This document shows positions 52,301 to 61,308 of a DNA stretch of 64,000 nucleotides, in pieces. The notes beneath the pieces were generated by a model. The model was not told the DNA's origin. It made no database searches and was given only the letters and a program-made list of their open reading frames with translations. Every line of letters begins with the position of its first letter. Within the stretch, counting starts at the first letter, position 1. Source of the stretch: Gigaspora rosea (Eukaryota; Glomeromycota; Glomeromycetes; Diversisporales; Gigasporaceae); NCBI GenBank assembly GCA_003550325.1, contig QKWP01000046.1:259740-323739 (forward strand), given 5' to 3'. The translations under genes and the position numbers were made by a program.

Positions 52301-52315
52301 TTGGATAATTAGACT
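46375..52315 (+). CDS. Micro-exon secreted-protein gene, 5' half: signal exon plus 54 candidate micro-exons
   Basis: Exon 1 (46375-46481) encodes MKLNHKFFIILIFVITNVYP, a signal peptide, then PIKHKLEKR, a Kex2-type site, and ends CA before a GTATGTCT donor (phase 2). Then follow units of TAG or CAG, a micro-exon, and a GTAAGTAT or GTATGTAT donor. First bases: GCT 46589; GCT 46674; TGAAAT 46758; TGA 46846; AGA 46926; AGA 47146; AGA 47222; ATG 47337; CTC 47457 and TTT 47578 (both lack GT donors); AGA 47641; GGA 47740; TGC 47839; TTT 47939; TAA 48031; TCC 48142; CAT 48199; TGA 48298; TCA 48397; AAT 48489; AAA 48590; TAT 48683; CAA 48793; TTG 48888; GGT 48987; GCG 49084; AAC 49199 (GC donor); AAA 49296; CGG 49413; GAG 49513; ACA 49612; AAT 49712; AGA 49820; ACA 49910; AGA 50009; ATT 50092; ACG 50184; AGA 50285; AGG 50371; ACT 50465; AGA 50567; CCC 50655 (AT donor); AAT 50771; TGA 50869; TAT 51507; GAT 51587; CAC 51669; AAC 51771; ACG 51875; CCG 51958; ATA 52049; TAA 52132; GGA 52228; ACT 52313. 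Joined in phase 2 they read 55 codons without a stop, starting QLLEIEEEEC after the Lys-Arg. Function unknown. Secretion is inferred from exon 1. Confidence 0.72.
46968..47061. mobile_element. Small hairpin element in a micro-exon-gene intron
   Basis: ATAGGAATCGATTTAGTCGA pairs with the inverted TTTAGTCGATT and CCGATTCCTAT on the right. Next to it, GCATAAATTAATTATATTTT repeats sequence at 46768, suggesting a local intron duplication. Confidence 0.6.
47641..50880 (+). repeat. Tandem array of a roughly 200-bp unit holding two introns and two 3-nt exons
   Basis: Two intron types alternate. Type A starts GTAAGTATAG, contains TTTTGCTTTTCTAATAATA and ends TATTGGGCTATTAG. Type B starts GTATGTATAAACTTATTTA, contains ATTATCAATTTATTATAATT and ends TTTTATTAAATTACTAG. 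The spacing of exons that follow type B introns is 168-214 bp (47839, 48031, 48199, 48397, 48590, 48793, 48987, 49199, 49413, 49612, 49820). The intron text is well conserved between units, while the triplet between acceptor and donor changes in nearly every unit. Confidence 0.88.
50913..51400. mobile_element. MITE with TATATAGTGCAC ends, inserted in a micro-exon-gene intron
   Basis: Left end AAGGGTATTGTTATATAGTG pairs with the right end (AAGGATAATGTTATATAGTG on the reverse strand). AATAA lies next to both ends as a possible duplication. A second element is nested at 51001-51257. A related copy without that nested insertion is at 53780-54069. Confidence 0.7.
51001..51257. mobile_element. Nested MITE with GGCCAGACCAA ends
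   Basis: TTCTTTGTTTAACAT and GGCCAGACCAATTTAA at the left recur inverted at 51227-51257. TAT flanks both ends. The related element at 53780-54069 shows the corresponding empty site (ACCCCTGTTATGTTACTAAG, then CAAAAATG). Confidence 0.75.
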
Positions 52316-52348
52316 GTATGTATAGGCATTAAAATTTCTATTTATAAT

Positions 52349-53307
52349 NNNNNNNNNNNNNNNNNNNNNNNNNNNNNNNNNNNNNNNNNNNNNNNNNNNN
52401 NNNNNNNNNNNNNNNNNNNNNNNNNNNNNNNNNNNNNNNNNNNNNNNNNNNNNNNNNNNNNNNNNNNNNNNNNNNNNNNNNNNNNNNNNNNNNNNNNNNN
52501 NNNNNNNNNNNNNNNNNNNNNNNNNNNNNNNNNNNNNNNNNNNNNNNNNNNNNNNNNNNNNNNNNNNNNNNNNNNNNNNNNNNNNNNNNNNNNNNNNNNN
52601 NNNNNNNNNNNNNNNNNNNNNNNNNNNNNNNNNNNNNNNNNNNNNNNNNNNNNNNNNNNNNNNNNNNNNNNNNNNNNNNNNNNNNNNNNNNNNNNNNNNN
52701 NNNNNNNNNNNNNNNNNNNNNNNNNNNNNNNNNNNNNNNNNNNNNNNNNNNNNNNNNNNNNNNNNNNNNNNNNNNNNNNNNNNNNNNNNNNNNNNNNNNN
52801 NNNNNNNNNNNNNNNNNNNNNNNNNNNNNNNNNNNNNNNNNNNNNNNNNNNNNNNNNNNNNNNNNNNNNNNNNNNNNNNNNNNNNNNNNNNNNNNNNNNN
52901 NNNNNNNNNNNNNNNNNNNNNNNNNNNNNNNNNNNNNNNNNNNNNNNNNNNNNNNNNNNNNNNNNNNNNNNNNNNNNNNNNNNNNNNNNNNNNNNNNNNN
53001 NNNNNNNNNNNNNNNNNNNNNNNNNNNNNNNNNNNNNNNNNNNNNNNNNNNNNNNNNNNNNNNNNNNNNNNNNNNNNNNNNNNNNNNNNNNNNNNNNNNN
53101 NNNNNNNNNNNNNNNNNNNNNNNNNNNNNNNNNNNNNNNNNNNNNNNNNNNNNNNNNNNNNNNNNNNNNNNNNNNNNNNNNNNNNNNNNNNNNNNNNNNN
53201 NNNNNNNNNNNNNNNNNNNNNNNNNNNNNNNNNNNNNNNNNNNNNNNNNNNNNNNNNNNNNNNNNNNNNNNNNNNNNNNNNNNNNNNNNNNNNNNNNNNN
53301 NNNNNNN
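52349..53307. other. Assembly gap (959 N) inside the micro-exon gene
   Basis: Run of N. On both sides the acceptor-triplet-donor pattern continues, so the gene is taken to span the gap and an unknown number of micro-exons is missing. Confidence 0.99.
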
Positions 53308-53664
53308 TTTTTATAATATTTTTAATAATATTAAAATAATATTTTAAAATATTTTTAAACAATTTATTTTAAACTATTTTTAAAATATCATAATAATGTT
53401 TTTATAATGATTTTATAATATTTTTAAAACAGATTTAAATTTTTATTTTATTTTTAAAATTTTTATTATATTATTAATATATTATAAAAGTATTATTAAA
53501 ATATTTTTTTATATAAAAGCATATTTATTATATTTTCAAAATATTATTATTTTATTATAAAAACATATATACTTTTTTTTAAGTTTCAGTAAAGAACTGT
53601 ATTTTTTAATTATTTTTATATCAAATAAATATATATTTTTAAAATTTTCATTGTTAAATATTAG

Positions 53665-56600
53665 TGAGTAAGTATACTTTACAAAATTTTTAAATAAGTT
53701 TTTATAATCTAATAAAGTTCACTTCTATATCTATATATTAACTTTCAAACAAATTATTAGAGGGTATATACAATTTTATAGAATCTGTTATATAGTGCAC
53801 CGTGCACTCAGTGCACCCCTTGGGTAACCCCTGTTATGTTACTAAGCTATTTCACAATTTTACTAGGGTAACCCCTGTTATGTTACTAAGCAAAAATGCA
53901 CCTCTCACAATTTTACCTTAAACCCAACCATAACCCTAACTCTAATCCTAAACCTAAACCTAACTCTAACCCTAACCCTAACCTTTAACTTTTATTATAC
54001 TATTAAAGCTACTAGAAATACTAAATTTATAGGTATGCACTGAGTGCACCGGTGCACTGTTTAGATTTTTTCTAATTTTATTATTAATTTATAATGTTTA
54101 AAATGCAATTTTTCTTATCCATTAATAAACACTTATTAAAATATTATTAAAATATCAGAGAGTAAGTATATTTATTTTTAAATTAATATTTTATATTTTT
54201 TTAATTTATACTTTATTTTTGACTTTTTAATTAAATTATTATTAGACGGTAATATTAATAATCTTAATTAATCTCTCAAATTGGCTTTTACAAATATATT
54301 GATTTTTTGTGTATTCCTTTGTCAAATAATCAGTATGTAAGTATGAAATTGTTATATATTTATTCTTAAATCTATTATTACTAGCAGTATTCAATATTGC
54401 AATTATTATATTATAAAAACTGGTTAATAATTAATAGCAGGCATTCTAAATTATAGTTTTTAATACTCTACTTTATTTACAATTCTATCGCTTAACTTAG
54501 AAGTTTTAATTCTAAATTTTGCTATTAAAAATTATTTGTTAATGAATACTTATAGTATTATTTTGTACTATCAAAAAATTTCTATATATTTTATTAACCA
54601 ATTATATTTTTTTAATTTTAGCCTGTAAGTATAAACTTGTTTATAGATTATATTTTTAATTAATATATTTAAATTTATTATTTTATTGATTATTAGCCCA
54701 TAAGTATAAAACTTATTGTATTTATTTTTAAAAATTTATTACTAATTGTTTAATATTTTGGCTATTAGTAAGTAAGTAATTACTTATTTGAATAAAAATA
54801 AATATTTACAATTAAATATCGTACTTTATTTTATTCATTTATGTTATTAGTGAGTAAGTAACCTTATTTTAATATTATTAATTTATAATTTTAACATTTT
54901 TTTATATATTTGTAATATAATAATTTATATTTTAATATATTATTACTAGATTGTAAGTATAATTATTATTGTAAACTATTTTATTTTGCTTTTAAAATTT
55001 ATAATAAATATTTTTATTTATATTTAATTATTAGTTTGTAAGTAAACCTTTTTATTTAAAATTCTATTTATTAAATTTTTAATTAATATTAAATTAATAA
55101 TCTAAATTTTGACAATTAGTAATTTAGAGTTAGTATAACTTTATTGTTATTATAATTTACTTTGTAAACTTTTTTTAATTAATTTTTATAATTTAATTAT
55201 ATATAAATTATTTTAGACGGTATATATAAACTTACTATTATTATTTGCTTTAATAATAATATATACATATTCTTATATATCTTTTTTTAAATTACATTGG
55301 CTTTATTAATAATATATGCATATTCGTGTATATCTTTTTGTAAATTATTAGTATGTAAGTATAAATTTTACTATATAAATTTTTGGTTACTGATATTTTT
55401 AAAATATAATTTATATATGCATAACTATTTAATAATATTAATATATCTTTTTGTTTAATTATTTAGTAGGTATATAAAAACTTTTATATAAAATTATTAG
55501 TTTGATTTTTATTAAATTTTTAATTAAATTTATTTTAGAAGGTATATATAAACTTATTATTATTATTGGCTTTATTAATAATATATACATGTGCTTATAT
55601 ATCTTTTTGTAAATTATTAGTGTGTAAGTATAAATTTCATTATCTAAATTTTTGGGTTATTTTTAAATATAATTTGTATGTATATCTATTTAATAATATA
55701 TCTTTTTGTTTAATTATTTAGTAGGTATATAAAAAACATTTATATAAAATTATTATTTTGATTTTATTAATTTTTATTAAATTTAAAATAATTATATATA
55801 TATATATTAACATATTTTTTATCTAATTATTAGAAGGTACAGTAATTATTTTGGTTTTATTAAATTTTTAGTTAAATTTAAAATACTTATATATCTATTA
55901 ATATATTTTTATTTAATTATTAGAAGGTAAATATAATAAAGCTTTATGAATATTAAATAATAAATTAATTAATAGCTTAATAATATATAATTTTTTTTAT
56001 TTAATTAGTACACTGTAAGTATTAATTTATATTTAATTTATTATTTAATTTTTAAATAGCTTCTTTATTTGGTTTTATTATAAAGGTTTTATTTATTAAC
56101 TAATTTTTTTAGCAAAAACAAAGATACCAAAATATTATTACAATACATTATAAATATACAAATTTTAAAATTTACAAAAGATTAGCTAATAAATAATACT
56201 TTCTTTACTATATTTATATACTTTATATTTTCATTTATAATATATATTTTATTTATTATTAAAATTAAAAAATAATTTTTTATAAAATTTTAGAATGTAA
56301 GCATAAATATTATTTAATATTATATATTTTAAAATTATATATTTTATTAAATTTTTATATATTTTTTTTAAATAATTATATAAACTAATATAATTTTTAA
56401 TTTTAATATATGTTTTATTGTTAAAATTAAAAATAATTTTTTTATTAAAATTTTAGTGAGTAAGTATAAACTTTTTTTAAATTACATATAACTATTTTTA
56501 AAATTATATATTTTTATATAAACTTTTCTAAATAATTAGACGGTTAATAAGGTAAACAAAATTTTATATCTGATATATTAAATTTATTTATTTATTTTTA

Positions 56601-58550
56601 AAATTATAACTTATATTTATATAAATTTTTTTTAATAATTAGACGGTTAACAAGGTAAACAAAAGTTTATATCTGATATATTAAATTTAATTATTAATTT
56701 TTAAGTATATTTTTTTAAATAATTTTATAAACAAATACATATTTATATATATTATGAACCTTAATTTATACTATTATAAAATTAAATTTTTAAGTGATAT
56801 TAGAGCTATTGTAAGAACGTAAGTATAAAATTTACCATTTAAGGTTATTATTATTATTTAAAATATTTTTAAAAAAAAATATTTTTTTAAAGATTATATA
56901 ATTTAGCGCATATGTATTGTAATGTGTTCACCTAATTAGCAATTATTTACAAGATTATATAATATATAAAATTAAAAAAAATAGACTATTTTAAAAAATT
57001 ATAGTATATAATTCATTTATAAAACCACCTTTTGTAATTTAACAAAAATTTTCTTAAGAAATTTTGAAGCAAAAGCAGGTTTGCTAATTTTCTATTTTAA
57101 TGATAACTTATATACTAATTATTATAATTAGTTAGTTTAGATCGTATATTATATTGAATTTTATTAAATGTATTACAATATATATGCACCAAATTATAAA
57201 ATTTTTATAAATAATTTTATAAACTAATATATATTTATATTATAAACTTTTAATTAAACTAAATATATAATTTTTTAATTTATTCTTTTAGAGCTACTAG
57301 TTTAAGGTAAAATATTTTAAATTATATTTTTGATTAATTTTTTATATCATATACTAATAATAAATATTTTATAACATAATTGTTTGTTAAATATTAGAGA
57401 GTAAGTATAAAATTTGATATTTGAAATAAATATTAACAACTTTTTTTTAGCTAAATCACTATATTTTAAAAATATACTGAGTAATTAAAATTAGAAATTT
57501 TAAATAAATATATTAAAACTTTATATTAGCAAAATTTAAATCTTTATATCAAATTTATTATACATACTACTACTTTATAGAAGCTTGAGATTCCTTAATG
57601 CGCAGTAACTGCACTGCATAGTATTAAATTTAATAGCAACTATATAATTACTACCGGTATAGAGTTACTATGCAGTTACTACGCATTAAGGAATTTAAGT
57701 TCTGTTAGTAGTTAAAATTAATTATTTTATTTAAAATTATATTAATATAATTTTTTACTATTATTAAACTAAAATCTTTAATTAATATTTTAATTACTAA
57801 TTAAATATATATTTTATATTTTATAGCTGGATATTAAATAGCCGGTATGAAATTTAATATTAATATAATTTTTTTTTTATAAACCTGGAGATAATATTAA
57901 TATAATTTAAATCTATATACTATTTAAATAAGATTTAATATTTTTACTAGTCCGTAAGTATAAAATTATTATATTCTAATTTGTTTTTATACATAATATT
58001 TTATATCTATTAACTTTATAAAAAATAATAAATTCTTATTATATTAGAATGCGGTATATAAATTTTTATTACTTATTAAAATTTTACAAATTTTTTGTTA
58101 GAATTAATAACTAATTATATATATATTATATATTTATTGTTTATTTTAGTTATGTGTAAGTATAAATTTATTTATTTTTTATTATATCATAATCTATTGT
58201 TTTTTAATTAATAAGTAATTATATATATATTATATATTTATTTGTTATTTTAGTCATGTGTAAGTATAAATTTATTTATTTTTTATTATATCATAATCTA
58301 TTGTTTTAATTAATATTAATTAGTTTTTTTAATTAAATATTTAATATATTTTTAAATTATTAGAGGGTAAATATAAAAGTTCTTTATTTATAAATAATTA
58401 TAATTAGTTTTTTTAATTAAATTTTATAATATGTTTTTAAATTATTAGAGGGTAAATATAAAAATTGTTTATTTATAAATTTTATACAACTATTTTAATT
58501 ACTTTTTGAATATCTTAATTATATAATTATTTTAATATATTTATTAGTTG
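53665..58550 (+). CDS. Micro-exon secreted-protein gene, 3' half: 37 candidate micro-exons of 3-18 nt
   Basis: The pattern resumes after the gap. First bases: TGA 53665; AGG 53761; AGA 54159; ACG 54246; TAT 54334; CCT 54622; CCC 54697 (AT donor); TAA 54769; TGA 54851; ATT 54950; TTT 55035; TAATTTAGA 55120; ACG 55217; TAT 55352; TAG 55467; AAG 55539; TGT 55621; TAG 55722; AAG 55834; AAG 55924; TACACT 56009; AAT 56294; TGA 56457; ACGGTTAATAAG 56540; ACGGTTAACAAG 56643; AGCTATTGTAAGAAC 56804; ATC 57141; AGCTACTAGTTTAAG 57292; AGA 57408; CTGGATATTAAATAGCCG 57827; TCC 57951; AATGCG 58048; TTATGT 58150; TCATGT 58254; AGG 58364; AGG 58449; TTG 58548. Every length is a multiple of three. Read in phase 2, as exon 1 requires, they give 61 codons without a stop, including the basic amphipathic segment TLIERLIRRLTRAIVRTS and DWILNSRPMRY, with mostly A or T in third positions. 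The other two phases hit stops at once. The terminal exon is not identified. Three imperfect units near 54.36-54.5 kb were left out. Confidence 0.68.
53780..54069. mobile_element. MITE with GTGCACTCAGTGCA-type ends in a micro-exon-gene intron
   Basis: AGTGCACCGTGCACTCAGTG at the left is repeated inverted at the right (AGTGCACCGGTGCACTCAGT on the reverse strand). The interior has CCCTAA-type repeats. Related to the element at 50913-51400. Confidence 0.75.
57583..57702. mobile_element. MITE of about 120 bp in a micro-exon-gene intron
   Basis: ATTCCTTAATGCGCAGTAAC at the left is matched inverted at the right by TTACTACGCATTAAGGAAT. The arms are about 40 bp around an AT-rich centre. Confidence 0.75.
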
Positions 58551-58554
58551 GTAN

Positions 58555-59347
58555 TTTTTATTAAATTTTTTTATTTTTATTAAATTTTTTTATTTTTATT
58601 AAATTTTTTTATTTTTATTAAATTTTTTTATTTTTATTAAATTTTTTTATTTTTATTAAATTTTTTTATTTTTATTAAATTTTTTTATTTTTATTAAATT
58701 TTTTTATTTTTATTAAATTTTTTTATTTTTATTAAATTTTTTTATTTTTATTAAATTTTTTTATTTTTATTAAATTTTTTTATTTTTATTAAATTTTTTT
58801 ATTTTTATTAAATTTTTTTATTTTTATTAAATTTTTTTATTTTTATTAAATTTTTTTATTTTTATTAAATTTTTTTATTTTTATTAAATTTTTTTATTTT
58901 TATTAAATTTTTTTATTTTTATTAAATTTTTTTATTTTTATTAAATTTTTTTATTTTTATTAAATTTTTTTATTTTTATTAAATTTTTTTATTTTTATTA
59001 AATTTTTTTATTTTTATTAAATTTTTTTATTTTTATTAAATTTTTTTATTTTTATTAAATTTTTTTATTTTTATTAAATTTTTTTATTTTTATTAAATTT
59101 TTTTATTTTTATTAAATTTTTTTATTTTTATTAAATTTTTTTATTTTTATTAAATTTTTTTATTTTTATTAAATTTTTTTATTTTTATTAAATTTTTTTA
59201 TTTTTATTAAATTTTTTTATTTTTATTAAATTTTTTTATTTTTATTAAATTTTTTTATTTTTATTAAATTTTTTTATTTTTATTAAATTTTTTTATTTTT
59301 ATTAAATTTTTTTATTTTTATTAAATTTTTTTATTTTTATTAAATTT
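58555..59347. repeat. Perfect 19-bp tandem repeat, about 42 copies
   Basis: The unit TTTTTATTAAATTTTTTTA is repeated without visible variation, directly after a single N at 58554 that falls in the donor of the last micro-exon. Such perfection next to an N suggests a gap-filling artefact, although a young minisatellite is possible. Confidence 0.95.
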
Positions 59348-60347
59348 TAACGCCTTTAAACGATTTTTTTGTTGTCAATAAATTTATATATTTGGAATTG
59401 ATTATCAAAAGCGGGATATTTTTCTTGTAAATTTTAGCCCGTTTTAGAAGGTGTACTAACTATTTATATATATTTGGGTAAAATTTTTTGTCAACAAATT
59501 TTATAGTACATTGTGCAGTACGTACTGTACAATGACAGCACGAAGTATGTACAGTACGTTGTACTTTACTTCATGAATTTAAGAAAATATATAATATTTT
59601 GCATTTTTTATTATTTTTATGCTTGATTTTATCTAAATTTATATATTTATTTTTTGTGCGTTTAATAAATTTTATTTTTTTTTAATTCGGATATTTTACC
59701 GAACCGATGAATTGATAATCAGCGATTGTCAAAGACCATCATAAAGGCTCTCGGTGAAAAAATTTGGTTTATTCAAAACAAACAAATACGTAATTAAATA
59801 TACAATATATTTTCGTTCATATGTGATAAAATAGAAATAAGTAAAACAAATACATTATTTAAAAATAAATTTGTAACAATAATCTAAATTGTATATATTT
59901 ATTTATTTATATCAATGATTACTTTTAACAGTATATGATTAATTATGAGACATGATTTATTCTAGATTCGTTAAATTCATAAAAGTTTGATTATAAAAGT
60001 AAGGTCATATCATATGTGATTTTATTTAATTTCACAATTACTAACTAATATACTCGAACTTACCAAAATTATACTTACATAGATACGTCTATATATCATA
60101 ATGTAATTATGAAATATACAATATACATTGTATTTATGATACATCTTATATAATCAAATTTCTTTTAATTAATTCATTCAGTCACTCGATAAATTCGGCT
60201 AGACAAATAGTATGGTAAGTATAATTATGATTCATTCTTCGATTTATGTTTTGCTAATCGAATTTTGATTTTACTAATTACGCGAAAATTGTAAAATTTA
60301 TAATTAAACAAAATAGTATAATATTACATCACTTGTATTATGTCAAT
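59348..60347. other. Region after the micro-exon gene; possible but unproven terminal exon
   Basis: 59436-59452 has TTTTAG, CCC, then TTTTAG, AAG and GTGTAC, resembling the micro-exon pattern. 59500-59560 is a GTAC-rich palindromic patch. The true 3' end of the gene could lie here, but I cannot fix it. The rest is AT-rich with no gene. Confidence 0.35.
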
Positions 60348-60497
60348 TAGAGCCGCAGACATTAGAATATCAATGAACATATACTATGACGTTTGACGTG
60401 ACTTATGTGACGTGACGTTAAATATGATTATATATAAATTTTATATGACGTGAAGAGTGACGTACTCTCTTGGACCGTCTAAATGTCTGCAGCTCTA
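60348..60497. mobile_element. hAT-type MITE (150 bp) with 8-bp target duplication
   Basis: Ends TAGAGCCGCAGACATTAGA (left) and TAGAGCTGCAGACATTTAGA (reverse strand, right) are flanked by ATGTCAAT at 60340-60347 and 60498-60505. An 8-bp duplication with TAGAG-type ends fits hAT elements. The interior has repeated GACGTGA motifs. Confidence 0.85.
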
Positions 60498-60505
60498 ATG
60501 TCAAT

Positions 60506-61308
60506 ATCACATATATATTCTTAGTGGATTTGGTTAATAATTGTACTGAATAGACTAATAAAGTATTTTCGCATCAAATTATTGCAGTTTGCATAATTTG
60601 TATTTTTAAATATAAATAGGAAAGTACGAACGATAACCTTTATGTGGATTTCGGTGCCGCTTTACTCTGCCTCATTGCGAGCATTGTTTTTTTTGCATCA
60701 TACATGTCATTGACTTTCGGCCTCGTTTCACGTTAACTTTTTCAAACTCAATCTATATAATCTTATTGTGCCATTTTTTTTCTACAGTACAGTATATCAC
60801 TTGGCTCCACTTTGCATGGCCTCATTTTAAACTTCACAATTTTTTTATCTAACTACGTAATACTAAACGTCACCTCGCAAAATCAAGTCTTTATATATAA
60901 TCACATGGATATAACTAAATCTACAAATTCTTTCGCTTAAATCTTTTATTATGATCTTTGACTAGAGATTGCATATGCTCCCGGATTCGCTACTCATTTC
61001 AGCTAATTAATAATTAGATATAATTTGATACATTTATTTTAGTAAAAAAATCAAATTAAAATTTTTTAAACTTACTCTTTTTTTGAAGAATTCAGTACTT
61101 AGCACACAGGGCTCGTTTTAAATATAAATGGGAAATATATTAATACTGTATGTTCTGATTACTTATGTATCAACTTAAAGACATTACTGTTTATTACGTT
61201 GCGAATTAATGTTTATAACCTTATTAATCTATACTAATTGTAATTACATTGAAAATAGTACGCATAAAAACTAACATGAGATTCACGAATAAAAGGAATT
61301 TGTAGAAA
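60506..61308. other. Intergenic stretch downstream of the F-box gene
   Basis: No gene or repeat that I can support. It should contain the 3' untranslated region of the F-box gene at its right end. Confidence 0.55.

Noticed and set aside
52196..53362. 388-codon open frame on the minus strand across the second gap
   Set aside because: It is created by the N run and lies antisense to the micro-exon array.
54361..54500. Three further units (TAG CA GTATTC, TAG CAG GCATTC, TTAG AA GTTTTA) as micro-exons
   Set aside because: Two would be 2 nt and break the frame, and the donors are weak. The register is open without them.
46482..58550. The array as a plain AT-rich satellite
   Set aside because: A satellite would not keep both splice-site consensus sequences around exactly 3n bases. 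It also would not give one stop-free register that agrees with the upstream signal-peptide exon on both sides of a gap.
59500..59572. Terminal exon of the micro-exon gene ending at a TGA near 59572
   Set aside because: An open stretch exists in the right phase, but the sequence is a GTAC-rich palindrome and no splice evidence supports it.
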